A DNA stretch of 29,635 nt from Bacillota bacterium (GTDB lineage: Bacteria > Bacillota > Clostridia > Oscillospirales > Ruminococcaceae), in the NCBI GenBank assembly GCA_023429685.1, contig JAEZDF010000012.1:1-29635 (forward strand), read 5' to 3'. Below, piece by piece: positions 1-7,223 of the stretch. Within the stretch, counting starts at the first letter, position 1; every line of letters begins with the position of its first letter. The notes beneath the pieces are model-generated. The model searched no databases and was not told the origin of the DNA. It saw only the letters and a program-made list of their open reading frames with translations. The position numbers were made by a program, and so were the translations under genes.

Positions 1-2
1 CC

Positions 3-1541
3 TATACCGTAAGCACCCCAAAGCAGCTTGCCCTTCTGCATTATTTTGCGGGCAGCATGTCAAACGGGGTGTACTTTGCGCAGGACCGTGACATCGACCT
101 TTCGGGCATCCCAAGCTGGACGCCGATCGGTACCTACTACACAGGTGGCGCGTTTGAGGGGCATTACGACGGCAGGGGCTACGCCGTAAGCAATATGACC
201 ATTCGCTCTACCCAGACTATTACCGAGAATACGGGGCTTGGTTTGTTTAACTGTATTGAGTTTGGCAGTATAAAAAACCTTGCCGTTGTGAATGCATCGA
301 TAACCGTCAATGCACGGCAGGGTGCCGATAACTACATCATCGGTCTGCTTGCGGCGCGCGTCGACGGAACGTCGGCAAAACGCGCTGTAATACAAAACTG
401 TGTCGCTACGGGCAGCATCGCGGTCACTCTCTCTGGTACGGGGGATGCGTATACCTATGCGGGCGGGCTGTGCGGGGCGTTGGTGTATACCGATGTGACC
501 GCATCTTCCTTTGTGGGAAACATCACGCACACAGGTGGCAAATGGAACGAAACAGGCGGACTTTGCGATCTTGCTCAGACAAGCGACATTGACCGCTGCT
601 TTGCCAGCTGTAGCATTCGTTCTTCTGGGCAATCCTTATCCGCAGTCAGCGGTATGGCAGGACTTGTTTATGAGCTTGCAGGAGCGCAGGTTGCCGACAG
701 CTATGCCATCAGCACACAGAATGCAGTGAACGCACCAAGCATGAGCGACGGCGCGGGGCTTATCGGTTTTGCGACCGTTCAGTCTTCTGTAAAGCGCTGT
801 TACTCCTCTGCCGCTATCTCGGGAATGAGATCGGTCATGGATGCATTTATATGCTACTGGCACAGGGAGGTTGTGCTTGAGTACTGTTACTATAACAGTA
901 CCCTTGCATCCGGCAGTTCTGTTGGCGCAGGCAGAATAGAGCCGCTTGAGTTGGAAGGGCTAACACAGACCGCAATGAAGAGCCCAGATAGCTACAACGG
1001 CTGGGATTATGCAGGTACGTGGGCGGCGGTACCCTTGCAAAATGGAGGGCTTCCCATCCACATTGACCCACCTATTATGGCTACGGGTATGGAGGTAACG
1101 GTGCCGAACACCGTTTATCTGCCGGGGAATGTGCCGTTATCCGTCGCGTTTACGCCCTCCTACGCGTCGCCGCAGCCGGTTGAGTTTGTCATTACAAACA
1201 ACGGTCACCTTACGCTGGCAAACGGTGTGCTAACCGCTGCAAGTAAGGGGCTAGAGACAATAACCCTATCCCACGACTTGTTGGGAACGATGGTAAAAAT
1301 AATACGCATTGACCAGCGGCGCGGCGACCTTGACAAAAATGGTACTGTGGATACCGTGCAGGCGATTACCCAGCTGATAAACCTGCTTACAGGAAAAACC
1401 GCAACCTACAGCGATTACTACCCGCTTGACATCAACCGTTCGGCAGGCGATGCGTTTACCGCGACAAGGGGGGACATTACTTTAACCGACCTTGTGCAGC
1501 TTAAGCAGTTTCAAGCCGGAGCGCGGGAGGTTAATCCTTAG
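3..1541 (+). CDS. GLUG-repeat secreted protein with C-terminal dockerin-like domain (5' partial)
   Basis: The reading frame is open from base 3, so the true start lies upstream. An ATG at 57 falls inside a conserved-looking stretch and is not believed. The first residues (YTVSTPKQLALLHYFAG, then DIDLSG...WTPIG) match the opening of GLUG-type beta-solenoid domains. GGLCG/GLIGFA-type repeats follow to about base 1000, as in GLUG repeats of bacterial surface proteins. Around 1065-1310 there is a probable Ig-like beta-sandwich. The tail from about 1318 (GDLDKNGTVDTVQAITQLI, then PLDIN...DITLTDLVQLKQ) resembles a type I dockerin with two Ca-binding/helix segments, but the second loop carries an insertion. 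Family knowledge suggests an extracellular adhesin-like or cell-surface structural protein; no catalytic motif is visible. It precedes a secreted peptidase gene by 130 bp, so the two may be co-expressed. The family call is fairly sure and the function is unknown. Confidence 0.8.
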   Translation, partial: YTVSTPKQLALLHYFAGSMSNGVYFAQDRDIDLSGIPSWTPIGTYYTGGAFEGHYDGRGYAVSNMTIRSTQTITENTGLGLFNCIEFGSIKNLAVVNASITVNARQGADNYIIGLLAARVDGTSAKRAVIQNCVATGSIAVTLSGTGDAYTYAGGLCGALVYTDVTASSFVGNITHTGGKWNETGGLCDLAQTSDIDRCFASCSIRSSGQSLSAVSGMAGLVYELAGAQVADSYAISTQNAVNAPSMSDGAGLIGFATVQSSVKRCYSSAAISGMRSVMDAFICYWHREVVLEYCYYNSTLASGSSVGAGRIEPLELEGLTQTAMKSPDSYNGWDYAGTWAAVPLQNGGLPIHIDPPIMATGMEVTVPNTVYLPGNVPLSVAFTPSYASPQPVEFVITNNGHLTLANGVLTAASKGLETITLSHDLLGTMVKIIRIDQRRGDLDKNGTVDTVQAITQLINLLTGKTATYSDYYPLDINRSAGDAFTATRGDITLTDLVQLKQFQAGAREVNP

Positions 1542-1671
1542 CCGAAAGGCAGATCCCATACTTCCAAAAAGTTGTGGAGCACAGCTTGTTTTGCGGCAAA
1601 GCCGCATCCCTATTTAACATGGCGTTTTGTGCCTTTGTGGCGCAGTGAGCCGGGAAGAAAGGGCTATACCT

Positions 1672-2724
1672 ATGAGGAATAAGCAAACAGCAACACCCTC
1701 AAAGCATGTGATGCGGATGATGGCACTTTTGCTTTCGACAGCGGCGGTGTGCCTGCTGCTTGCGGACTGCATCTGGGTCTATGCGGATGGGATAGTTCGC
1801 GCCCCTGAGCCTTATATACAAAACCGAACCAACTGGTGCTGGGCAACCTGCGCAAAGATGGTGGGTGAGCGGTACAATACCCGCTACCGCCGCCTGCAAA
1901 CGCTCCCGAAAGGGGCGGTAAAGGCGGTGAATATGGCAGGGCTGCGCGCAGCCTACGTGGGGATTGACGCGGACGGCGCGTTTACCATTGACGCGGGGCA
2001 GCAAGGTATTGTCATTGCGGTACTGGGCGGTGATCTCAACAACGCGGGCTACCGTCAGGATACCTTTGGCGCGATGAGCTATGCGACCGCCTTTGACGCG
2101 CTGCCTCAAGGGCTTGGCAACTATCTGGACGGCAGCGTTCTGCGCGCGGCATGGAACGACGTACAGGCGGTGCTCGACGAAGGGATGTATGTCATCGGCA
2201 ACGTGTATAACACCGGCGCCAGCGTCGGTCATTCGCTTGTGATAACAGGATACAACTTTCGGAGCGGGCTGTACACGGTATATGACGTGTGGGACGGAAC
2301 CACCGTATCGGTCACGAAGGGACAGCTTTTGACCGACGGGTTTCACTCTAGCTACGGCACCGCGGCGGTCACATGGGTTTACTATTGCATTAACCCTGCC
2401 GACCCACCAACCCTTGCAAGGTATAACCAAGGAGACAACGCTCCCCCCACCGCAGCGCAGATAAGGCAGGACGCGCTGGGTCTACAAGAGTATATAGCGT
2501 TGCAGCCTGGTGCGGGTGCATACGGCGTTTCGGGGAGCGCGCCAAATAACTATATCGTCTATACGCAGGTGAACAACGGCGGGTACTATGCTACCAGAGC
2601 TGATAAAAACGGGCTTTTCCATCAAATGCTGATGAAACGGCTGCGCAAGGGAGACACCGTAACTATGTACTGCGAAAGCCCGTTGGGCGCAACCACCGGG
2701 ACGGTGACCTATACCGTACAGTAA
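1672..2724 (+). CDS. Secreted papain-like / C39-type cysteine peptidase
   Basis: 350 residues from ATG 1672, chosen because an AAAGGG ribosome-binding site lies about 9 bases upstream. An in-frame TTG at 1627 lacks one. A hydrophobic signal segment spans residues about 15-37. The papain-like core shows an oxyanion Gln (Q50), catalytic Cys in NWCWATC (C56), His in VGHSLVITGYN (H187) and Asp in VYDVWDG (D205). This spacing matches the Peptidase_C39_2 / AvrRpt2-like group. Residues about 245-350 form a second, beta-rich region ending in ATTGTVTYTV, probably an Ig-like domain. It would act outside the cell as a cysteine peptidase or related acyl-transfer enzyme; the substrate is unknown. Its neighbours are a GLUG/dockerin-like protein upstream and a membrane protein downstream. 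There are no adjacent bacteriocin precursor or ABC genes, so it is unlikely to be a bacteriocin-leader C39 peptidase. Confidence 0.8.
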   Translation: MRNKQTATPSKHVMRMMALLLSTAAVCLLLADCIWVYADGIVRAPEPYIQNRTNWCWATCAKMVGERYNTRYRRLQTLPKGAVKAVNMAGLRAAYVGIDADGAFTIDAGQQGIVIAVLGGDLNNAGYRQDTFGAMSYATAFDALPQGLGNYLDGSVLRAAWNDVQAVLDEGMYVIGNVYNTGASVGHSLVITGYNFRSGLYTVYDVWDGTTVSVTKGQLLTDGFHSSYGTAAVTWVYYCINPADPPTLARYNQGDNAPPTAAQIRQDALGLQEYIALQPGAGAYGVSGSAPNNYIVYTQVNNGGYYATRADKNGLFHQMLMKRLRKGDTVTMYCESPLGATTGTVTYTVQ

Positions 2725-2826
2725 AACGGTATTACATTCACGAGAATAAATATAATGCGCGAGCTGTGCGGCGCCCGCTTAAGACTAGAGCAACCCGAAT
2801 TATTGTGCAAAGGAGGGGATACCGAG

Positions 2827-3726
2827 TTGAATATAAAACGATTCAAACAGGCAGCCGCAATGGGCGTGTTAGTTATATTTATGTTCATAAATATAGTGTT
2901 TGTATCCGCTGAGGAATGGACGGATTGGGGCTTTGCCACCCAGAACGAACAGGCGCAGGGTGTCCTGCTTTCTGGTCTTTCTGCCGAAGCGCTCACCGCA
3001 CAAGGGCTTACGGTTCGACTTTCTAATTTGGTGCCGGTGTTTGCGCTTGAGAACAGCGCGCTTACCGACCCTGCGCCACTCAGCGAGTTGCCGTTGCGGG
3101 AGCAGCTTTACCACGCCAGTTTGTTTGACGCGGACGGGCAAGCAGCCGGTTACGTCCTGCTGCGCTATAACTACTACACGCCAGACAGCGAGTACATCGC
3201 CCAGCGGATACAGCAGGACGCTGATTTCCCTCGGTATTACGACGAGCAGGTACGTGACCGCTTTGAGATAGTCGAAATGAAACTATCAGGCTCTAGTCTA
3301 GACCTTTCTACCCACAAGGGAGTGATAAGCGATTGGATTGTACACAACGGCTTAGTGGGGCAGAGTGTTACGGTTCGTTTGGTAAACCTTGTGGACGGGC
3401 TTGGTTATGCGTATCGCGTCGCTGATGGCAGCAGCGTGTATTATTATCTCATTAGCCAAACCCGTACACGAGAGCAGTATGGTCTTGCAGACACGATGTG
3501 GGTGGATGCATCTCATCTGCAGGACTTGCTATCATCCACAATTGTCAACGCGCAGGCAGACGAGACACAAGCAGACGAGCCCCCCATCGGCGGCGGGATG
3601 GAAGGGGTGTTACAGAAAAGGCACCAGACAGCCAGACTACACCCGTGGGTTATCGGGGTGGCGACAGGGCTGTTGCTTGGCGCCTGCCTGCTGTTCGTAC
3701 TCAGTCGTCGCAGCCAAAAGGAATAG
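2827..3726 (+). CDS. Unrecognised exported membrane protein (signal peptide plus C-terminal anchor)
   Basis: 299 residues from TTG 2827, chosen because a near-perfect AAAGGAGGGG (2809-2818) sits 8 bases upstream; an in-frame ATG at 2755 has no such site. The N-terminus is a typical signal peptide (basic NIKRFK, a hydrophobic stretch, then VSA/EE near residue 28). The extracellular part contains two stretches with similar wording, VRLSNLVPVF and VRLVNLVDGL, which may mark a duplicated domain. A linker rich in Asp, Glu and Gly leads to one membrane span (WVIGVATGLLLGACLLFVL), ending in RRSQKE, as in a type I membrane protein. I do not recognise the family. It is the last gene before the terminator at 3758-3800 and lies 102 bp after the cysteine peptidase, so it may be a partner, anchor or substrate of that enzyme (inference). 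Confidence 0.75.
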   Translation: MNIKRFKQAAAMGVLVIFMFINIVFVSAEEWTDWGFATQNEQAQGVLLSGLSAEALTAQGLTVRLSNLVPVFALENSALTDPAPLSELPLREQLYHASLFDADGQAAGYVLLRYNYYTPDSEYIAQRIQQDADFPRYYDEQVRDRFEIVEMKLSGSSLDLSTHKGVISDWIVHNGLVGQSVTVRLVNLVDGLGYAYRVADGSSVYYYLISQTRTREQYGLADTMWVDASHLQDLLSSTIVNAQADETQADEPPIGGGMEGVLQKRHQTARLHPWVIGVATGLLLGACLLFVLSRRSQKE

Positions 3727-3757
3727 CTGAATCGATATATAGATATACATAAATACA

Positions 3758-3800
3758 AACGACACAGAACGCATATCAATGCGCTGTGCCGTTGTTTTTT
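3758..3800 (+). terminator. Rho-independent terminator of the surface-protein cluster
   Basis: AACGACACAG pairs with CTGTGCCGTT (one A-C mismatch). A two-base AA bulge separates this from an inner CGCAT/ATGCG stem with an ATCA loop. The stem is followed by GTTTTTT. Confidence 0.85.
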
Positions 3801-3882
3801 GGCAAACAATTCTGTCGAAGCGCAAATATTTGGCTTAGGTCATATCGGTAGAGGTGTCGCAGTATAAAGAAATAAAAAGTAT

Positions 3883-3911
3883 TTGTAACTCGGTGTGTTT
3901 GCGCTTATAAT
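3883..3911 (+). promoter_or_regulatory. Predicted sigma-A promoter of the phosphate transport operon
   Basis: TTGTAA at 3883-3888 and a consensus TATAAT at 3906-3911 are separated by 17 bases. The predicted transcript start is near 3918, about 200 bases before the pit start codon. Confidence 0.6.
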
Positions 3912-3917
3912 AAATAA

Positions 3918-4114
3918 GGCAGTAAAATATCATAATCAGCCCTACACATCAAACGGTCTTTTTGGTATGGTAGCACAAGCAATAAATTGCATAAGAAAAT
4001 CCGGCTAAAAAAGGGAGCTGCCGTTGGCACTGACCCGCTCGGCTGGTAAACCATTAACGAATTACTTTGAGTAAACCAAAACCAAAATGAACATAGAAAG
4101 GCGAGAAACGCGGT
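3918..4114 (+). other. Long 5' leader of the pit operon
   Basis: About 197 bases lie between the predicted transcript start and the pit ATG. A hairpin is possible at 4013-4036 (GGG...TGCC-GTT-GGCA...CCC). An 8-base direct repeat GTAAACCA occurs at 4046-4053 and 4071-4078, 25 bases apart. I match it to no known riboswitch class. The rest of the gap 3801-3882 shows no gene. Confidence 0.35.
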
Positions 4115-5170
4115 ATGACAATATCTCTTGGCGATTTTCTTTCTCAGGTTACATCCAATCCTGCACTCTTTGTCTTGGTGCTGTTAACGGCTGGCGTTAT
4201 ATTGGTCAACGGTTGGACCGATGCGCCCAACGCGATTGCCACCTGCATCTCTACGAGGTCAATGAAACCCGCGGCAGCTATTTTGATGGCGGCTGTATTT
4301 AATTTTTTGGGTGTGCTGGTTATGACGCTTGTGAATAAAACCGTTGCGCAGACCATCTATAATATGGTGGACTTTGGGGGAGACCCCAAAACCTCGCTAA
4401 TTGCGCTCTGCGCGGCGTTGGTTTCCATTGTGATTTGGGCAACAGCCGCATGGTGGTTTGGTATTCCCACCAGCGAAAGCCATGCGCTGATTGCGGGTCT
4501 TTCGGGTGCGGCTATCGCTTTGCAGGGCGGTATTGACGGCATCAACGGTGCGGAGTGGATTAAGGTCATCTATGGGCTTGTTCTTTCCACGGTTTTGGGC
4601 TTTGGTATGGGCTGGTTTACTGTAAAGTTTGTGGAGCTTATTTGCAAGAGAATAGACAGAAGAAAGACCCTTCGTCCGTTTAAAGGCGCGCAGATAGCGA
4701 GTGCAGCCGCCATGTCGTTCATGCACGGCGCACAAGACGGGCAGAAGTTTATGGGCGTGTTTTTGCTTGGCATCTTTCTTGCAAACGGACAAGCAGGGGT
4801 GACGTCCTTTGAAATACCGATTTGGCTCATGGTGTTTTGCTCCGCCGTAATGGGAATCGGCACCTCAATCGGGGGCTACCGCATCATCAAGGCGGTAGGG
4901 ATGGATATGGTAAAGCTTGAAAAGTATCAGGGTTTTGCAGCAGATACCGCTGCCGCTGGGTGCCTGCTGTTGTCGTCGCTTACCGGTATTCCCGTCAGCA
5001 CCACCCACACCAAGACCACCGCAATTATGGGTGTTGGCGCGGCAAAAACGATACGCAACGTAAACTGGGGTGTTGTAAAAGAGATGGTGCTAACCTGGGT
5101 TCTCACCTTTCCCGGTTGCGGGTTGATTGGGTTTTTGATGGTACACCTGTTTATGTGGATATTCCAATAA
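4115..5170 (+). CDS. pit: PiT-family inorganic phosphate transporter
   Basis: 351 residues, the normal length for a short bacterial PiT (PHO4 family) permease. PiT proteins move phosphate, usually as a metal-phosphate complex or with a cation, across the cytoplasmic membrane. The two family signatures are present as an internal inverted duplication: GWTDAPNAIATC at residues 33-44 with GIPTSESHALIAG at 116-128, and HGAQDGQK at 204-211 with GIPVSTTHTKTT at 291-302. About ten hydrophobic segments are visible, with a basic cytoplasmic loop near residues 178-192 (CKRIDRRKTLRPFK). The start ATG 4115 is preceded by AAAGGCG. The DUF47 gene follows at once, the usual pairing for this family. Whether phosphate or another oxyanion is the main substrate cannot be read from the sequence. 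Confidence 0.92.
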   Translation: MTISLGDFLSQVTSNPALFVLVLLTAGVILVNGWTDAPNAIATCISTRSMKPAAAILMAAVFNFLGVLVMTLVNKTVAQTIYNMVDFGGDPKTSLIALCAALVSIVIWATAAWWFGIPTSESHALIAGLSGAAIALQGGIDGINGAEWIKVIYGLVLSTVLGFGMGWFTVKFVELICKRIDRRKTLRPFKGAQIASAAAMSFMHGAQDGQKFMGVFLLGIFLANGQAGVTSFEIPIWLMVFCSAVMGIGTSIGGYRIIKAVGMDMVKLEKYQGFAADTAAAGCLLLSSLTGIPVSTTHTKTTAIMGVGAAKTIRNVNWGVVKEMVLTWVLTFPGCGLIGFLMVHLFMWIFQ

Positions 5171-5196
5171 AACATTGATAATACGGAAGGATGTTT

Positions 5197-5823
5197 ATGA
5201 TGGCAAAAAAACGTGATTGCGATTATTTTGCAATGTTTGTGGAGATGGTGGAGTACTGCTGTGAGGCGTCTCGGTGCCTCAACGAGGTGCTTACCCACTT
5301 TGACCTAGAAACGGTGCCCGAAAAGGTGAAGGAGATGCATCACATCGAGCACACTGCCGACCTTGTAAAGCACGATATGATTAGCAAGCTGATTAAGGAG
5401 TTCATCACCCCCATCGAGCGGGAGGATATCATGATGCTGGCGCACCAGATCGATAATGTTACCGATGCGATTGAGGATGTCATGCTACGCATCTATATGT
5501 ATAACATTCGCTCGATCTTACCCGAGGCACTCGAGTTCAGCGAGACGATTATGCAATGCTGCGAAGAGTTAAAGCAGACGATGCAGGAGTTTCCGAACTT
5601 CCGCAGGTCAAAGACGATTCACGAGCATCTGGTTAAGGTCAACTACCTTGAGGAGGTGGGGGATCGCCTGTACACCCAAGCGGTGCGGTCGTTGTACACC
5701 TCCGAGCATACCGCGACGGAGCTTGTCGGCTGGACTGAGACCTTTGAGAGAATGGAAAAATGCTGTGACGCTTGTGAGGATGTTTGCGATGTCGTTGAGA
5801 GCGTTATTATGAAAAACGCGTAG
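5197..5823 (+). CDS. DUF47 / PhoU-like Pit accessory protein
   Basis: About 208 residues, the usual size for the DUF47 (TIGR00153-type) family. The protein is all-helical and rich in acidic residues and Met/His, including HHIEHTADLVKHDMISKLIKEFITPIEREDI, which matches the conserved N-terminal core of PhoU-like four-helix bundles that bind metal clusters. Such proteins lie next to PiT genes and are thought to regulate or couple to the transporter; here the gap is 26 bp. The start is ambiguous: ATG occurs at 5191, 5197 and 5200. GGAAGG ends at 5190, so 5197 or 5200 gives a workable spacing and 5191 does not. The C-terminus contains several Cys (CCDACEDVCDVV), which is slightly unusual and might bind metal. 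Confidence 0.88.
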   Translation: MMAKKRDCDYFAMFVEMVEYCCEASRCLNEVLTHFDLETVPEKVKEMHHIEHTADLVKHDMISKLIKEFITPIEREDIMMLAHQIDNVTDAIEDVMLRIYMYNIRSILPEALEFSETIMQCCEELKQTMQEFPNFRRSKTIHEHLVKVNYLEEVGDRLYTQAVRSLYTSEHTATELVGWTETFERMEKCCDACEDVCDVVESVIMKNA

Positions 5824-5885
5824 CCGATACGCAGGGTATCCTGCCGTAATACGCAAAAAACAGGCGATTATACTCTTTCTTGCAC

Positions 5886-5914
5886 TTGATAAAACGGGAA
5901 GAAACCGATAAAAT
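5886..5914 (+). promoter_or_regulatory. Orphan predicted sigma-A promoter
   Basis: TTGATA at 5886-5891 and TAAAAT at 5909-5914 are 17 bases apart. The promoter is flanked by an 8-bp inverted repeat, ATACTCTT at 5870-5877 and AAGAGTAT at 5915-5922, which could be an operator. No open frame of quality follows; the next element is the strong terminator at 6040-6090. Confidence 0.5.
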
Positions 5915-5920
5915 AAGAGT

Positions 5921-6090
5921 ATTCGATGAGAAACCTGTACACCGTTCATTGCATTATACTAATTGTCACCCCCTCACTAGCAGCATTGCACTACTGCAAC
6001 AGATTTTGTTTACTTCTTACTTTTCGATACGGGTTACATTGCCTAAAACCGCAGACCGGCGAAAGCTGATCTGCGGTTTTAGGCATTTTG
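5921..6090 (+). ncRNA. Candidate intergenic small RNA
   Basis: This 170-base stretch runs from the predicted start of the orphan promoter to the end of a strong intrinsic terminator. It has no convincing coding frame, although an 82-codon frame crosses it without a ribosome-binding site or family resemblance. A separate predicted promoter for the next gene lies just after the terminator, so the stretch need not be that gene's leader. It is called from promoter and terminator signals only. It could instead be a leader attenuator for the LytTR gene. Confidence 0.3.
6040..6090 (+). terminator. Strong terminator with perfect 16-bp stem
   Basis: TGCCTAAAACCGCAGA at 6040-6055 is perfectly complementary to TCTGCGGTTTTAGGCA at 6070-6085. 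The 14-base apical part contains a GC-GAAA-GC (GNRA) tetraloop hairpin. TTTTGG follows. It lies 216 bases after the DUF47 stop and before the LytTR promoter. Confidence 0.8.
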
Positions 6091-6102
6091 GCAGTTGTAT
6101 GG

Positions 6103-6131
6103 TTGAAACAGGTTGTCGAAAATGGTAAGAT
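6103..6131 (+). promoter_or_regulatory. Predicted sigma-A promoter of the LytTR regulator
   Basis: TTGAAA at 6103-6108 and TAAGAT at 6126-6131 are 17 bases apart. An imperfect direct repeat, CAGTTGT at 6092-6098 and CAGGTTGT at 6109-6116, brackets the -35. LytTR proteins bind direct repeats, so autoregulation is possible but not shown. Confidence 0.55.
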
Positions 6132-6247
6132 AAAGGTAAAAAAACTGACAACCCTGTGCCAAATCGCCTAGCGGTGGCGTGCCCTACGAATCTGCCCATA
6201 TAAAAAGGGAAAGTAAAAAAGTCGGATGAAGGGGAGGGTAAAAAACC

Positions 6248-6961
6248 TTGATATTCATCGTGTGCTGTGACGAAAATGTCACCCATTTAAACAACCTCAG
6301 GCAAGAGATATCGATGCTTGGTGTAGGTGAACGGGTCAATGCCGTGTTTTTTACTACCCTCCAGCAGTTGACCGATTATATGCAGCAAAACGCACACTTG
6401 GTTGATATCCTTCTGTGCGATACCGTTTTGAGCAACAAAAGCTCCATACCCATGGTAGAGGGGATAAAAAAGAGTAGCCCGTGTGTGCAGGTTATCTTTA
6501 TGTCGGTGCTTGCCGCCTGGTGTGAAAAGACCTATACGGTGGAGCATGTGTATTTTTTGAAAAAGCCGGTGAGGCAGGCGGCACTTGCCAACGCGGTTTT
6601 ACTGGCAGCCCGCAGGGCAAAGCAGCAAAAGGAACGCTACATCAACGTACAGAAAAAAAGCGAGATACAGACCATACCGTTTTCTGAGATTCTTTATATC
6701 GAATCGGCTTTGCGCGAGATTCGCATCGTCACACATCGGCAGAACGTACTGGCGTATAACCGTATATCCGATATTGCGCAGCAGCTGGATGGTCGATTCA
6801 TGGGCTGTCACAAGAGCTATATCGTCAATCTCGAAAAGGTGGAGCGTATTGGCGGCTTGCAGTTTATACTATCGGATGGTCAGGCGGTGCCAATTGCTCA
6901 GGCGCGGTATCGGGAGGCGCAGCAGCGGTTTTTGCACTACACCGGGCAGCTGTACAACTGA
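6248..6961 (+). CDS. LytTR-family response regulator (AgrA/LytR type), orphan
   Basis: 237 residues from TTG 6248, preceded by AAGGGGAGGG about 10 bases upstream. The N-terminal receiver domain (about 1-125) keeps an acidic pair in CCDEN (D8/E9), the phospho-acceptor Asp in LLCDTVL (D58), Ser in place of the usual Thr/Ser (S86) and the Lys-Pro pair K106-P107. The LytTR DNA-binding domain spans about 140-235, with IPFSEILYIES, GRFMGCHKSYIVNLEKV and LSDGQAVPIAQARY. It should be a cytoplasmic transcription factor controlled by phosphorylation. No histidine kinase of the LytS/AgrC type lies nearby, so its partner is elsewhere or absent. The region after the stop (to 7060) has only a weak possible terminator. 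Confidence 0.9.
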   Translation: MIFIVCCDENVTHLNNLRQEISMLGVGERVNAVFFTTLQQLTDYMQQNAHLVDILLCDTVLSNKSSIPMVEGIKKSSPCVQVIFMSVLAAWCEKTYTVEHVYFLKKPVRQAALANAVLLAARRAKQQKERYINVQKKSEIQTIPFSEILYIESALREIRIVTHRQNVLAYNRISDIAQQLDGRFMGCHKSYIVNLEKVERIGGLQFILSDGQAVPIAQARYREAQQRFLHYTGQLYN

Positions 6962-7060
6962 GCTGCATGTGGGTGTCGCCCTAGTAAGCGCACCGCAGCG
7001 GCGTATTTTTGTATTGGCAGGGCTTATTTTTTAAACAAAATGTGAATACTGTGGTTGTGT

Positions 7061-7072
7061 GGTTGACTATTA
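7061..7072 (+). promoter_or_regulatory. Possible MarR operator half overlapping the -35 box
   Basis: GGTTGACTATTA at 7061-7072 nearly repeats GGTTAACTATTA at 7106-7117 (11 of 12 bases), 45 bases downstream. The first copy contains the -35 hexamer TTGACT; the second is inside the palindrome at the transcript start. Confidence 0.4.
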
Positions 7073-7090
7073 TAGTAAGAGTAGTATAAT
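7063..7090 (+). promoter_or_regulatory. Strong predicted sigma-A promoter of the marR-ABC exporter operon
   Basis: TTGACT at 7063-7068 and TATAAT at 7085-7090 are 16 bases apart. The transcript start is predicted near 7097, at the left edge of the 7093-7134 palindrome. Confidence 0.75.
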
Positions 7091-7092
7091 TC

Positions 7093-7134
7093 AAAACAGT
7101 AAATCGGTTAACTATTAACCGGCTTACTGTTTTT
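7093..7134 (+). repeat. 18-bp-arm palindrome at the transcript start: MarR operator or early attenuator
   Basis: AAACAGTAAATCGGTTAA (7094-7111) and TTAACCGGCTTACTGTTT (7115-7132) are complementary at 16 of 18 positions with a CTA centre, and TTTTTG follows. As DNA it is a good dimeric-repressor site placed over +1. As RNA it would be a terminator hairpin at the very 5' end of the message. Confidence 0.6.
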
Positions 7135-7223
7135 GTTCGACGTTTCAATGCATAAACACAACAAGCTGTACCCGTTGCTTTAAGAGAACAGCGTGCAGCA
7201 CACTTGAAAAAGGAGGAACGGGG

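Noticed and set aside
1592..1606. TGCGGC-AAA-GCCGCA hairpin after the GLUG gene as a terminator
   Set aside because: The stem is only 6 bp and no T-run follows; read-through into the peptidase gene is more likely.
1699..2430. 243-codon minus-strand frame opposite the cysteine peptidase
   Set aside because: It is a shadow of a well-supported gene, with no start signal and a low-complexity basic composition.
4087..4302. 71-codon plus-strand frame overlapping the start of pit
   Set aside because: It lies out of frame inside a well-conserved transporter gene and shows no protein-like features; only its ATG falls in the leader.
5824..5855. Hairpin after DUF47 (TACG-CAGG / CCTG-CCGTA) as a terminator
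   Set aside because: It has a short bulged stem and is followed by ATACGCAAAAAAC, not T residues, on the plus strand.
5880..6128. 82-codon frame in the pit-LytTR gap
   Set aside because: It has no ribosome-binding site, crosses the strong terminator hairpin and resembles no protein family.
6978..7032. Possible terminator after the LytTR gene (GCCCT...AGGGC then a T-run)
   Set aside because: It has a five-base stem with a loop of about 36 bases; the T-run is suggestive but the structure is too weak to call.
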